From the NCBI RefSeq assembly GCF_007859315.1, contig NZ_VOHA01000007.1, positions 186,001-250,000 of the forward strand: a stretch of 64,000 nt of DNA, given 5' to 3'. The notes beneath the pieces are model-generated. The model did not search any database. It was given only the letters and a program-made list of their open reading frames with translations, and was not told the DNA's origin. The position numbers were made by a program, and so were the translations under genes. Each line of letters begins with the position of its first letter. Position 1 is the stretch's first letter. The DNA is from Reyranella sp. CPCC 100927 (GTDB lineage Bacteria; Pseudomonadota; Alphaproteobacteria; Reyranellales; Reyranellaceae). Shown piece after piece: positions 29,918 through 39,022 of the stretch.

Positions 29918-30961
29918 ATGAGTGACGACCAGCTCTTCATGTTTGAGGCGCCGGCGCGCGAGCGCCGGCCGGGTAAGCTGCCGGCGCCCGCGTCCGCTTC
30001 ACCGCTGAGCGTTCAGCCGCCGTCAGGCCTCTATCTCGGCACGTCGTCCTGGTCGTTCCCCGGCTGGAAGGATCTGGTGTGGGATGCCGAGTACGGCGCC
30101 GACACCCTGGCGCGTAATGGGCTTGCGGCCTACGCCGCGGTCGGGTTGTTCAGGTCGGTCGGCATCGATCGGACATACTACGAGCCGATCGACGCCGACG
30201 TTTTCGCGGCCTACGCGGGACAGGTGCGCGACGGCTTCCGATTTCTGGTCAAGGCGCCGCAGCTGGTGACCGACGCGGTTATCCGCGCCGACACGGGACA
30301 GGGGCGTGCGCCCAATCCCTGTTATCTCGATAGCGATATCGCCATCGATCGCTTCATCGTGCCGGCCATCGAGGGGCTGGAGGACAAGGCGGGCCCGCTG
30401 GTCTTTCAGTTTCCGCCGGCACCGCGTGAGATCCTGCATGATCCGGCGGGGTGGGTGGAACGGCTGGGCGTCTTTCTGGAAGCGTTGCCGCGTGACGTCG
30501 GAGGACGGACGCCGGTCTATGCCGTCGAACTGCGCAATCCGGAGCTCCTCACGCCGAGATTGATGCGGATGCTGCGCGACGTTGGTGTTCGCTACGTTGT
30601 GGGACTGCATGACCGCATGCCCAGCGTCGCGCGGCAGGTGAATGCCTTGCGGGTACTGGATGATTGTCCGGAGGGTCCCTATGCGCCGGCGGGCCCGGTG
30701 ATCGTGCGGTGGAACCTGCGGCCGGGATTCCGCTACGAGCAGGCCAAGAACCGCTACTTTCCCTTCAACCGCCTGATCGATGAGGATCCGCAGACGCGCC
30801 AATTGCTGGCGCGTCTGGCACAAGAGGTTCTCGCCCTGGGGCGATCGATCTGGATCATCGCCAACAACAAGGCCGAGGGCAGCGCACCGCTGACGCTGCT
30901 CCAGCTCTATACGGTCCTGCTCGAGTTGATGACGGCCGATCAGACGAAGTCGCCCGTGTAG
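29918..30961 (+). CDS. DUF72 (YecE-like) family protein
   Basis: The family has a TIM-barrel-like fold and no established biochemical role that I can state. Motifs I recognise are LYLGTSSWSFPGWKDLVW near residue 37, RFLVKAPQLVTD, VELRNPELL near residue 205, and VRWNLRPG near the C-terminus. The start at 29918 follows directly on an inverted-repeat element and begins MSDDQLFMFE; it has no clear Shine-Dalgarno. The product has 347 residues. Its 3' end overlaps the convergent gene downstream by 22 bases. Confidence 0.85.
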   Translation: MSDDQLFMFEAPARERRPGKLPAPASASPLSVQPPSGLYLGTSSWSFPGWKDLVWDAEYGADTLARNGLAAYAAVGLFRSVGIDRTYYEPIDADVFAAYAGQVRDGFRFLVKAPQLVTDAVIRADTGQGRAPNPCYLDSDIAIDRFIVPAIEGLEDKAGPLVFQFPPAPREILHDPAGWVERLGVFLEALPRDVGGRTPVYAVELRNPELLTPRLMRMLRDVGVRYVVGLHDRMPSVARQVNALRVLDDCPEGPYAPAGPVIVRWNLRPGFRYEQAKNRYFPFNRLIDEDPQTRQLLARLAQEVLALGRSIWIIANNKAEGSAPLTLLQLYTVLLELMTADQTKSPV

Positions 30962-31446
30962 GCTTGGCCCGGGCCAAGTGCCGCCTTGACGCGGAAGGGC
31001 AGGGGCTTCACGCCCTTCCACTGCGGAATGCCCGAACCCGGCGGATACGTCTCGATGGACGTGTGGTCGATCACCGGGATGACCTTTGCCAAACGTCGCG
31101 GGCCACTGATCTCGAAATCGGCTACCTGGCGGTCCTTGAAGCGGCGCACATCGGCCGTGCTCCAGCCCTGTTCCAGGGTCAGGCGCTGCTCCTGGATGGG
31201 CGGTGGCGAGGCATGCGTCAGATGCCCCTGCACGCGACCGCCGGAGAAATGCGTATAGCCGTGCATCTCGTAGTCGTCCGGCGTCGGCCGCCGCAGCATG
31301 AAGAACAGGTACCAGCCCTGCGACAGACGGCCGGGCCGAAAGCCGATGCGCTTTTCCAGCTCGGCTGGCGACTGGCCACGGATGAAGTGGAGCTGCAAAA
31401 AGTAGCCCGTCATGTTGATTGTGTCGCCTACGGTGAACGCGGCCAT
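30940..31446 (-). CDS. Unrecognised 168-residue protein
   Basis: I do not recognise this protein. It is soluble, begins AAFTVGDTINMTGYFLQLHF, has a WYLFFMLRRPTPDDYEMHGY aromatic-rich section, and has a Pro/Gly-rich C-terminal third. It has no Cys pairs, no signal peptide and no membrane segment. The start at 31446 is chosen for GGAG 5 bases upstream; a slightly longer form beginning at 31482 is possible. Its codon use is GC-rich like its neighbours, so it reads as a real gene. The 3' end overlaps the convergent DUF72 gene by 22 bases, and it is divergent from rpsB. Confidence 0.7.
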   Translation of the reverse strand: MAAFTVGDTINMTGYFLQLHFIRGQSPAELEKRIGFRPGRLSQGWYLFFMLRRPTPDDYEMHGYTHFSGGRVQGHLTHASPPPIQEQRLTLEQGWSTADVRRFKDRQVADFEISGPRRLAKVIPVIDHTSIETYPPGSGIPQWKGVKPLPFRVKAALGPGQAYTGDFV

Positions 31447-31527
31447 GAGATCTCCGGTAATGATTTGTGACCAGATACTCATTTATGAGTGAGGCGTCAA
31501 TTCCAAACCAACTGAGCCGGCCGGCTC

Positions 31528-31556
31528 TTGCCAAACCAGCAGCAGGGCTGTATCAC
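31528..31556 (+). promoter_or_regulatory. Candidate sigma-70 promoter for rpsB-tsf
   Basis: TTGCCA (31528-31533) and TATCAC (31551-31556) are separated by 17 bases. This would give a leader of about 100 bases containing GC-rich hairpins before rpsB, a place where ribosomal protein S2 could act on its own mRNA; that role is inference from other bacteria. Confidence 0.45.
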
Positions 31557-31664
31557 CCGCGCCATCTCGCACGCGGGGCTGCGGTCGGCGGGGAGAAATC
31601 CCGTCGTTCGCTCCGGTGTCCGCAAGGACGACCCCCGCGGAGGCTCAACCGGAGAAGGTAGAAG

Positions 31665-32459
31665 ATGACGATTCCGTCGTTTACGATGCGTCAGCTGCTG
31701 GAAGCTGGCGTCCATTTCGGCCACCACACACGCCGCTGGAACCCCAAGATGAAGCCGTACCTGTTTGGGGTGCGCAACGGGGTGCACATCATCGACTTGA
31801 CGCAGTCCGTGCCGCTGCTCGAGCAGGCCATGAAGGTCGTGCGCGACACGGTCGCTGCCGGTGGCCGTGTGCTGTTCGTCGGCACCAAGTCGGCCGCGGC
31901 GGAGCGGGTCGCCGAGGCCGCCAAGCGATGCGGCCAGTACTACGTCAATCACCGCTGGCTGGGCGGCATGATGACCAACTGGCAGACCATTTCGGCGTCG
32001 ATCAAGCGGCTGCGCGAGCTGGACGACAAGCTGGCCGGTGACCTGGTCGGCCTGACCAAGAAGGAAACGCTCGATATGTCGCGCGAGCGCGACAAGCTCG
32101 AGCGCTCGCTGGGTGGCATCAAGGAAATGGGCGGCCTGCCCGACATCCTGATCGTGATCGACACCAACAAGGAGGCGATCGCGGTGCTGGAAGCGCGCAA
32201 GCGCGGCATCCCCATCGTCGCCATCCTCGACAGCAATTCCGATCCCGATGGCATCACCTATCCGGTGCCGGGCAACGACGACGCCATCCGCGCCATCTCG
32301 CTCTACTGCGAACTGCTGTCGGGCGCCGTGCTCGACGGCATCCGCGAAGAGATCAAGGCATCGGGCGGTGACCTTGGCGAAGTTGCCGAGCCGCTGCCGG
32401 AAGAACTGCCGGATGTGACCGAAGCGGCGGCTGCCGAAAGTGCGGCCCCGGCCGCCTGA
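31665..32459 (+). CDS. rpsB: 30S ribosomal protein S2
   Basis: This is a small-subunit ribosomal protein, 264 residues. Motifs: [22 protein letters not shown] at the start, [31 protein letters not shown], and [32 protein letters not shown] ribosome site precedes the ATG. It begins the conserved rpsB-tsf-pyrH-frr-uppS-cdsA-dxr-rseP-bamA block. Confidence 0.98.
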   Translation: MTIPSFTMRQLLEAGVHFGHHTRRWNPKMKPYLFGVRNGVHIIDLTQSVPLLEQAMKVVRDTVAAGGRVLFVGTKSAAAERVAEAAKRCGQYYVNHRWLGGMMTNWQTISASIKRLRELDDKLAGDLVGLTKKETLDMSRERDKLERSLGGIKEMGGLPDILIVIDTNKEAIAVLEARKRGIPIVAILDSNSDPDGITYPVPGNDDAIRAISLYCELLSGAVLDGIREEIKASGGDLGEVAEPLPEELPDVTEAAAAESAAPAA

Positions 32460-32488
32460 GCCCGCCCTGCATCGAAGGTATTCGGGGC

Positions 32489-32508
32489 GGCCGGTCGCAT
32501 GACCGGCC
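32489..32508. promoter_or_regulatory. Intercistronic hairpin between rpsB and tsf
   Basis: GGCCGGTC-GCAT-GACCGGCC is a perfect 8-base stem in the 80-base rpsB-tsf gap. No T-run follows. It may lower read-through or process the mRNA so that S2 and EF-Ts are made in different amounts. Confidence 0.5.
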
Positions 32509-32539
32509 GTCTCGCATTGGCAAGATACGGAGACCGACA

Positions 32540-33475
32540 ATGGCCGAGATTACCGCCGCCCTGGTCAAGGAGCTTCGCGAGAAGACCGGCGCCGGCATGA
32601 TGGACTGCAAGAAGGCGCTGAACGAAACCGGCGGCGATCTTGAAGCTGCGATTGATTGGCTGCGCAAGAAGGGCTTGTCGGCAGCGGCCAAAAAGGCCGG
32701 CCGCGTTGCTGCCGAAGGTCTGGTTGGCGTGGTCGCCAACGGCACCGCGGGAGCCCTGGTCGAGGTCAATTCCGAAACTGATTTCGTGGCCCGCAACGAC
32801 ACCTTCCAGGCGTTCGTGCAAGCGGCGGCCCAGCAGGCGCTGGCCAATGACGGTGACATCGCCAAGGTTGCGACGGCGGCGTATCCGGGGACGGGCCGCG
32901 ACGTGCAGGGCGAGCTCACCCACCTGATTGCCACCATCGGTGAGAACATGTCGCTGCGGCGTGCGCGCAAGCTCGCCGTATCGCAGGGCGTTGTGGCGAG
33001 CTATGTGCACACGGCGGTGGCGCCGTCGCTGGGCAAGATCGGTGTGCTGGTGGCGCTGGAGTCGACCGGCGACCAGGCCAAGCTGGCGGCTTTCGGTAAG
33101 CAGTTGGCCATGCATGTGGCGGCCGCCAATCCGCAGTCGGTCTCGACCGCCGACCTCGATCCGGCAGCGGTCGAGCGCGAGCGCAAGGTGCAGCTGGAGG
33201 TGGCTGGCCAGACGGCCAAGACGCCCGAGATTGCAGCCAAGATGGTCGAGGGCCGGTTGCGCAAGTTCTATCAGGACGTCGTGCTGCTGGAGCAGACCTA
33301 CGTCATCGACGGCGAGACCAAGGTGGCCAAGGCGATCGACGCGGCGGCCAAGGACGTCGGCGCGCCGATCAAGCTCACCGGCTTCGCCCGCTTTCAGCTC
33401 GGTGAAGGCATCGAGAAGAAGCAGGATGACTTCGCCGCCGAGGTGGCGGCCCAGGCTGGCCTGGCGAAGAACTGA
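32540..33475 (+). CDS. tsf: Elongation factor Ts
   Basis: This is the nucleotide exchange factor for EF-Tu. In 311 residues it has the N-terminal [20 protein letters not shown] signature and the EF-Tu contact motif [16 protein letters not shown] with a GATACGGAGACC ribosome site. It follows rpsB after an 80-base gap with a hairpin and is followed by a 180-base gap with two hairpins before pyrH. Confidence 0.98.
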   Translation: MAEITAALVKELREKTGAGMMDCKKALNETGGDLEAAIDWLRKKGLSAAAKKAGRVAAEGLVGVVANGTAGALVEVNSETDFVARNDTFQAFVQAAAQQALANDGDIAKVATAAYPGTGRDVQGELTHLIATIGENMSLRRARKLAVSQGVVASYVHTAVAPSLGKIGVLVALESTGDQAKLAAFGKQLAMHVAAANPQSVSTADLDPAAVERERKVQLEVAGQTAKTPEIAAKMVEGRLRKFYQDVVLLEQTYVIDGETKVAKAIDAAAKDVGAPIKLTGFARFQLGEGIEKKQDDFAAEVAAQAGLAKN

Positions 33476-33493
33476 GCCGGCCACAACATTGAT

Positions 33494-33545
33494 CCTTGCC
33501 GTCCGCGGCAAGGTCCACCGTATCTGGCGAGCACCGTACGGTGGA
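33494..33545. promoter_or_regulatory. Two abutting hairpins between tsf and pyrH
   Basis: CCTTGCCG-tccg-CGGCAAGG (33494-33513) is followed without a gap by TCCACCGTA (33514-33522) and its exact complement TACGGTGGA (33537-33545). No T-run follows. They could mark a processing site or partial termination between the translation genes and pyrH, which may also have its own promoter near GGTGTAATATC (about 33571). Confidence 0.5.
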
Positions 33546-33655
33546 GCACAAAATACCGTGCGTGAGGGGACGGCTGGTGTAATATCGGCCGTCGCTTTAT
33601 GTCCGTCGGCCGTCGCCACGATTTGTGGCCGGCGCACCAAGAACAGAGTCCAGGC

Positions 33656-34381
33656 ATGCCTGCTGTACCCGCCTATCGCCGTGTGCTGATCAAGCTGTCC
33701 GGCGAAGGACTTATGGGTGAGCGCGAATACGGCCTGGATCCCAAGATGCTGGCCTCGATCGCGCGTGAGATCGGCGCCGTGCACGCCATGGGCGTCGAGG
33801 TGTGCATCGTGATCGGCGGCGGCAACATCTTCCGCGGTGTCGCCGGTGCGGCCACCGGCATGGAACGCGCCAGCGCCGACTACATGGGCATGCTGGCCAC
33901 CGTGATCAACGCACTGGCGCTGCAGAACGCGCTGGAGAAGATCGGCGTGCACACGCGCGTGATGTCGGCGATCCCGATGACCACGGTGTGCGAGCCCTAT
34001 ATCCGCCGCCGCGCCGAGCGCCACATGGAAAAGGGGCGTGTCGTCATCTTCGCCGCCGGCACCGGCAATCCGTTCTTCACCACGGATACGGCCGCCGCTT
34101 TGCGCGCGGCGGAGATGGGGGTGGGCGCCATGTTGAAGGCGACCCAGGTCGACGGCGTCTACTCCGCCGATCCGCGCAAGAACCCCGGTGCCCAGCGCTA
34201 CGATCGTTTGACCTACATGGATGTCCTGTCACAAGACCTGCAGGTCATGGACGCGTCGGCGATTTCGCTGGCCCGCGAGAACCGCATTCCGATCGTCGTG
34301 TTCGATCTGCACCGGCCCGGCGGGCTGGCCGAGGTCATGCGCGGCGAGGGTACGTTTACGATTATCACCGACGAGGAGTGA
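33656..34381 (+). CDS. pyrH: UMP kinase
   Basis: This enzyme phosphorylates UMP to UDP and belongs to the amino-acid-kinase fold, unlike eukaryotic UMP kinases. Motifs: [13 protein letters not shown] at the N-terminus, [11 protein letters not shown], and [15 protein letters not shown] start at 33656, which gives the standard 241 residues; an open frame further upstream is not family-like. It is followed 5 bases later by frr. Confidence 0.96.
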   Translation: MPAVPAYRRVLIKLSGEGLMGEREYGLDPKMLASIAREIGAVHAMGVEVCIVIGGGNIFRGVAGAATGMERASADYMGMLATVINALALQNALEKIGVHTRVMSAIPMTTVCEPYIRRRAERHMEKGRVVIFAAGTGNPFFTTDTAAALRAAEMGVGAMLKATQVDGVYSADPRKNPGAQRYDRLTYMDVLSQDLQVMDASAISLARENRIPIVVFDLHRPGGLAEVMRGEGTFTIITDEE

Positions 34382-34386
34382 CGGTC

Positions 34387-34944
34387 ATGGCCGCTCCAGA
34401 CCTGAAGGAATTCGAGAAACGGATGCAGGGCGCCATCGATGCGCTGAAGAAGGAGTTCGCCGGTCTGCGCACGGGTCGCGCCGCGGTAAGCCTTCTCGAG
34501 CCGGTGGTGGTCGAGGCCTATGGCCAGCGCATGCCGCTCAACCAGTGCGGGACGGTGAGCGCACCGGAGCCGCGGTTGCTGTCGGTCCAGGTGTGGGACA
34601 AGGGGCTGGTGGTGGCCGTGCAGAAGGCGATCCGGGAAGCCGGTCTCGGCCTCAATCCGGCCGCCGATGGCACCCTGGTGCGGGTGCCGATTCCCGAGCT
34701 CAACGAGGAGCGGCGCAAGGAACTGACGAAGGTGGCGCACAAATACGCCGAGCAGGCGCGGGTGGCGGTGCGCAATGTGCGTCGTGACGTCATGGAAGAC
34801 CTGAAGAAGGCCGAGAAGGACAAGTCGATTTCGCAGGATGAACACCGGCGCTTGAACGAGGATGTTCAGAAGATGACCGACAGGTTCGTGAAGGCCGCCG
34901 ATGAGACGCTCGCGGCCAAGGAAAAGGAGATCATGACGGTCTGA
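34387..34944 (+). CDS. frr: Ribosome-recycling factor
   Basis: This factor splits post-termination ribosomes together with EF-G. The product has 185 residues, the standard length, with [11 protein letters not shown] near the N-terminus and the [12 protein letters not shown] and [14 protein letters not shown] motifs. ATG at 34387 after GAGGAGTGACGGTC, which is the pyrH stop region acting as ribosome site. The uppS ATG begins one base after its stop. Confidence 0.97.
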   Translation: MAAPDLKEFEKRMQGAIDALKKEFAGLRTGRAAVSLLEPVVVEAYGQRMPLNQCGTVSAPEPRLLSVQVWDKGLVVAVQKAIREAGLGLNPAADGTLVRVPIPELNEERRKELTKVAHKYAEQARVAVRNVRRDVMEDLKKAEKDKSISQDEHRRLNEDVQKMTDRFVKAADETLAAKEKEIMTV

Positions 34945-34945
34945 G

Positions 34946-35716
34946 ATGTCGTCGACCGCCTGTCCCGCAATGCCGCCTGTCGCTGCACCCATTCCCGCGC
35001 CGTCCGACCCCTCGGATGGGCCGCGCCATGTCGCCATCATCATGGATGGCAATGGGCGCTGGGCGAAGGCGCGTGGGATGCCCCGCACCGCGGGCCATCG
35101 TCGCGGCGTGGAAACCGTGCGCGCGACCGTGCGGGCTGCGGGTGAACTGGGCGTCGAGTACCTGACACTTTTCGGATTTTCGACCGAGAACTGGAAACGG
35201 CCGGCCGACGAGGTCAATTTCCTCATGGGCCTGTTGCGGCAGTATCTGCGAGCCGAGCTCGATACGCTGGCCAAGGAGGGCGCGCGCCTGCGGGTTGTGG
35301 GCGATCGCGATGGCCTGGCGGCGGACATCGTCGACATGATCAACATCGCCGAGGAGCGCACGCGGGCCAACGCCCGCATTCACGTCTCGATCGCGCTGAA
35401 CTACGGTGGTCGTGCCGACATCGTGCAGGCCGCACAGCGCCTCGCCCAGGCCGTCGCGCTGGGTAAACTGGCCCCGGCAGCGATCGACGAGCAGACGGTG
35501 GAGCGCCACCTGCTGACGCGTGACCTGCCCGAGCCCGACCTTCTGATCCGCACTGGCGGTGACCAGCGGATCAGCAATTTCCTGTTGTGGCAGTCAGCAT
35601 ACACCGAGCTGATTTTCAGCCCAGCGCTGTGGCCCGACTTCAGCAAAGCCGACCTTGAGTACGCCATTGCCGAGTTCCGGCGGCGGGAACGTCGCTATGG
35701 CGCCGTCGCCGGCTGA
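34946..35716 (+). CDS. uppS: Isoprenyl transferase (undecaprenyl diphosphate synthase)
   Basis: This makes undecaprenyl diphosphate, the lipid carrier for peptidoglycan and other envelope polymers. The catalytic motif MDGNGRWAKARG places Asp at residue 34; LTLFGFSTENWKRP and IRTGGDQRISNFLLWQ are the other family motifs. It has 256 residues with a Pro-rich N-terminal 25-residue extension. It is tightly packed between frr and cdsA. Confidence 0.97.
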   Translation: MSSTACPAMPPVAAPIPAPSDPSDGPRHVAIIMDGNGRWAKARGMPRTAGHRRGVETVRATVRAAGELGVEYLTLFGFSTENWKRPADEVNFLMGLLRQYLRAELDTLAKEGARLRVVGDRDGLAADIVDMINIAEERTRANARIHVSIALNYGGRADIVQAAQRLAQAVALGKLAPAAIDEQTVERHLLTRDLPEPDLLIRTGGDQRISNFLLWQSAYTELIFSPALWPDFSKADLEYAIAEFRRRERRYGAVAG

Positions 35717-36389
35717 GGCGCCGCGCACCGGCCGGTTTCGCGATCTGGCGGTACGCGTGGTGTCGGCGGTGGTCCTGGCGCCGCTGGCGATCGCCGCGGT
35801 TTGGTACGACTTCCCCTGGTTCGACCTGCTTGTCGCGCTGGCCACGGTGATGATGATCTTCGAGTGGCGGCAGATGGTGGGGGGCTGGCGTCGGCCTGGC
35901 TGGCTGGTGATCGGTTACATCTATATCGGATTGGCGGTGCTCGCCGCGTTCTGGCTGCGCCACGATGCCAAGGCCGGGTTGATGACGTTCCTGTGGCTGC
36001 TGGCTGCCGTATGGGCCACGGACATTTTCGCCTTCTTCACCGGCCGTACACTGGGCGGTCCGAAGCTGGCGCCCAGCATCAGCCCCGGCAAAACCTGGTC
36101 CGGACTGGCGGGCGGGGTGGTGGCGGCGGCCGTGGTCAGCGTAGTCTTCACGGCCTGGATGGCCGCCAGCGGCCTGTCGTTGGCATTCTGGGGCGCCCTG
36201 ATCGCGGTCGTGGCGCAGATCGGAGACCTCGTCGAGTCGGCGATGAAACGCCGGTTCGGGCACAAGGACAGTGGCCGACTTATTCCAGGACATGGTGGTA
36301 TTCTCGATCGGGTGGATGGCTTGCTGGCGGCGCTTCTGTTTGTGGCCGCAATTCGTCTGCTGGGTGGCGGAGCGGTGCCATGGAACTGA
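35697..36389 (+). CDS. cdsA: Phosphatidate cytidylyltransferase
   Basis: This integral membrane enzyme makes CDP-diacylglycerol for phospholipid synthesis. I choose the ATG at 35697 (GGCGGGAAC upstream), overlapping uppS by 20 bases and giving 230 residues; a TTG start at 35655 would add 14 residues. The C-terminal signature is intact: ESAMKRRFGHKDSGRLIPGHGG followed by DRVDGLLAA. Several hydrophobic segments cover residues 20-190. The next gene overlaps its end. Confidence 0.93.
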   Translation: MAPSPAEAPRTGRFRDLAVRVVSAVVLAPLAIAAVWYDFPWFDLLVALATVMMIFEWRQMVGGWRRPGWLVIGYIYIGLAVLAAFWLRHDAKAGLMTFLWLLAAVWATDIFAFFTGRTLGGPKLAPSISPGKTWSGLAGGVVAAAVVSVVFTAWMAASGLSLAFWGALIAVVAQIGDLVESAMKRRFGHKDSGRLIPGHGGILDRVDGLLAALLFVAAIRLLGGGAVPWN

Positions 36390-37594
36390 GCATGGAACTG
36401 ACAAGACCCGTGGCGTCCGGTGACGGGCGCCGCGTGACGGTGCTGGGATCGACGGGGTCGGTCGGGTGCAACACGATCGATCTGATCGCAAGCACGCCGG
36501 GACGCTTCGCCGTCGAGGTGCTGACGGCCCATCGCAATGTCGACCTGCTGGCCAAGCAGGCGCGGCAGCTGGGCGCCCGCTTGGCGGTGGTCGCCGATAC
36601 ATCGTGCTACGCCGCCCTCAAGGAGGCGCTGGCCGGCACCGGAATCGAGGCGGCCGCCGGCGAAAGCGGGCTGATCGAGGCTGGCGAGCGGCCCGCTGAC
36701 TGGGTGATGGCGGCGATCGTGGGGTTTGCCGGTCTGCCGCCGACGTTGGCGGCGGCGCGGCGCGGCGCGGCGATTGCGTTGGCCAACAAGGAAGCGCTGG
36801 TTTGCGCCGGCGATGTTCTGCTGCAAGCCGTGCGTGAGGGTGGCGGCCGGCTTCTACCCGTCGACAGTGAACACAACGCCATCTTCCAGTGCCTCGATGA
36901 AGCCAATCGGGACTCCGTGGATCGGTTGATACTGACCGCATCAGGCGGCCCGTTCCGCACCTGGACGCTGGAGCAGATGGGGCACGCCACGCCGGCCCAG
37001 GCGGTGGCCCACCCGAACTGGGACATGGGCGCCAAGATCTCGGTCGATTCGGCCACCATGATGAACAAGGGCCTGGAGCTGATCGAAGCGCACCACTTGT
37101 TCGATATGCCCGATGAGCGCATCGACGTCGTCGTTCACCCACAGTCGGTGATCCACTCGATGGTCGAGTACGCCGATGGATCAGTCGTGGCTCAGATGGG
37201 CGATCAGGACATGCGGGTACCGATCGCCCATACGCTGGCTTGGCCGCGACGGATGAAAACGCGCGCCGCGCGCCTCGACTTCGCCAAATTGTCGGCGCTC
37301 ACATTCGAGCCGCCGGACCTGGAGCGCTTCCCTGCGTTGAGGCTCGCGCGGGAGGCTCTGCAATTGGGCGGATATTTTCCCATAATCCTGAACGCTGCCA
37401 ATGAGATAGCCGTCGAATCTTATCTGAAATCTCAGATTAGATTCTTGGATATTGCTCGTATTGTGCAGGACGTGATGGAGCGAATGGGCGGCCGGGCGCG
37501 CACCAATGCCGTTCCGTCAAGTTTCGCTGATATTCAGGCGGTCGATACCCAGGCCCGTGCCGAGGCGCAGTCGATGTGCGCGCGCGATCGGTGA
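36380..37594 (+). CDS. dxr: 1-deoxy-D-xylulose-5-phosphate reductoisomerase
   Basis: This is the second enzyme of the MEP isoprenoid pathway (DXP to MEP, NADPH-dependent). Motifs: nucleotide-binding VLGSTGSVG at about 21-29, IALANKEALVCAG, PVDSEHNAIFQ with the catalytic Asp/Glu, and ASGGPFR. The ATG at 36380 (GGCGGAGCGGTGCC upstream) overlaps cdsA by 10 bases and gives 404 residues; a second ATG four codons later is possible. No other isoprenoid gene besides uppS is nearby. Confidence 0.96.
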   Translation: MELSMELTRPVASGDGRRVTVLGSTGSVGCNTIDLIASTPGRFAVEVLTAHRNVDLLAKQARQLGARLAVVADTSCYAALKEALAGTGIEAAAGESGLIEAGERPADWVMAAIVGFAGLPPTLAAARRGAAIALANKEALVCAGDVLLQAVREGGGRLLPVDSEHNAIFQCLDEANRDSVDRLILTASGGPFRTWTLEQMGHATPAQAVAHPNWDMGAKISVDSATMMNKGLELIEAHHLFDMPDERIDVVVHPQSVIHSMVEYADGSVVAQMGDQDMRVPIAHTLAWPRRMKTRAARLDFAKLSALTFEPPDLERFPALRLAREALQLGGYFPIILNAANEIAVESYLKSQIRFLDIARIVQDVMERMGGRARTNAVPSSFADIQAVDTQARAEAQSMCARDR

Positions 37595-37621
37595 CGGGCG
37601 GAACGGGGAGAATGCAGTCCC

Positions 37622-39022
37622 ATGGACTTCGTCGGTTTTATCACCAACAACATCATTCTCACCCTGCTGATCATCACTGTGTTGGTGTTCGTGCACGAGT
37701 GGGGGCACTACTGGATCGGCGTACGCAATGGTGTGCACGCCGAGGTCTTTTCGATCGGTTTCGGACCCGAGGTGTGGGGCTGGACCAGCCGCAAGACCGG
37801 AACGCGCTGGCGCTTCGCGGCGCTGCCGTTGGGCGGTTACGTCAAGTTCCTCGGTGATGCCAATGCAACGGGCGCTGGTGCCGGCGACGACAGTCTGACG
37901 GCGGAGCAGCGCAAGCGCGCCTTCCATACCCAATCACTGGGTGTGCGCGCGGCAGTGGTCGTCGCCGGGCCTGCCGCCAACTTGATCTTCGCCGTCGTGC
38001 TGATGGCGATCCTGCTGATGACGCTGGGCCAACCCTATACGCCACCCACCGTCGTCGTTGTCGATTCGCAAGGCGCCGCCGCCAAGGCCGGGCTGCGCAC
38101 GGGCGATACGATCGTGTCGATCGGCGGTCGCTCGGTGGATAGTTTTGAGGATGCGTTGTCCGTCGTGCAGATCAACCCGGGCGTGGCGCTGCCGGTGACG
38201 CTGACCCGCGACGGCAAGACGCAGTCGCTCATGGTGACGCCCACACCTCACGACTACAAGGATCGCTTCGGCAACGTGCATCGCCTGGGGGAACTGGGCG
38301 TTGCGAGCACCAGCGCGCTGCCCGTGATTGGCCGCGTGCTGCCCGGTAGCGTGGCGGAGAGCGCGGGCCTGCGGGCTGGCGACCGGGTTGTGGAGGTCGA
38401 GGGCACGCCGATCCAGTATTTCGGCCAGATCCCCAAGATCGTTCGTGAGCGGCCCAACCAGCCCACGACCATCAAGGTCGACCGGGACGGGGCCACTGTG
38501 GATATCGTGGCTACGCCGGCGGCCGAGGAAGTCACGGGTGCCGATGGCAAGCCACGGTTCGAGGGCCGGTTGGGCTTTTCCAGCAGTTCCGCCTCGATCG
38601 TGCGGACCATGGGGCCCGTGGACGCGGGGGTCGAAGCGACCGTTCAGGTCTGGCGCATGACGGGCACCATCTACACGGTGATCCGCCAGATCGTGCTCGG
38701 TTTGCGGCCGGCCAATGAAATTGGCGGGCCGATCCGCATCGCCAAGACGGCAGGCGAGGTCTCACAGATCGGCTGGAGCGCTGTATTCTACTTCATCATC
38801 GGACTGTCGGTGACGCTGGGTGTTTTCAACCTGCTGCCAATTCCCATGCTCGATGGGGGCCACCTGCTGTTCTACGCCATCGAGTGGATTCGCGGCCGTC
38901 CGCTGTCGGCCCGGGCCCAGGATATCGGGTTCCGGATCGGCCTGGCCGTCATGGGCAGTCTGATGGTGTTTGCCACCTTCAACGACATCTCGTTGTTGAT
39001 CGGCCGTATCCTGCCGCTATGA
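37622..39022 (+). CDS. rseP: RIP metalloprotease RseP (site-2 protease)
   Basis: This membrane-embedded zinc protease cleaves anti-sigma factors or signal-peptide remnants within the membrane. The zinc motif HEWGH is at residues 25-29 in the first transmembrane helix, and the third ligand is in the LPIPMLDGGHL motif near the C-terminus. Two periplasmic PDZ-like regions lie between (about 125-200 and 220-300). The length, 466 residues, is slightly above average. A GGGGAGAA ribosome site precedes the ATG. It overlaps the proposed bamA start by 4 bases. Confidence 0.96.
   Translation: MDFVGFITNNIILTLLIITVLVFVHEWGHYWIGVRNGVHAEVFSIGFGPEVWGWTSRKTGTRWRFAALPLGGYVKFLGDANATGAGAGDDSLTAEQRKRAFHTQSLGVRAAVVVAGPAANLIFAVVLMAILLMTLGQPYTPPTVVVVDSQGAAAKAGLRTGDTIVSIGGRSVDSFEDALSVVQINPGVALPVTLTRDGKTQSLMVTPTPHDYKDRFGNVHRLGELGVASTSALPVIGRVLPGSVAESAGLRAGDRVVEVEGTPIQYFGQIPKIVRERPNQPTTIKVDRDGATVDIVATPAAEEVTGADGKPRFEGRLGFSSSSASIVRTMGPVDAGVEATVQVWRMTGTIYTVIRQIVLGLRPANEIGGPIRIAKTAGEVSQIGWSAVFYFIIGLSVTLGVFNLLPIPMLDGGHLLFYAIEWIRGRPLSARAQDIGFRIGLAVMGSLMVFATFNDISLLIGRILPL

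Noticed and set aside
33599-33655. Longer N-terminus for UMP kinase
   Set aside because: The open frame extends 19 codons upstream but the added sequence is not family-like; the ATG at 33656 gives the standard length.
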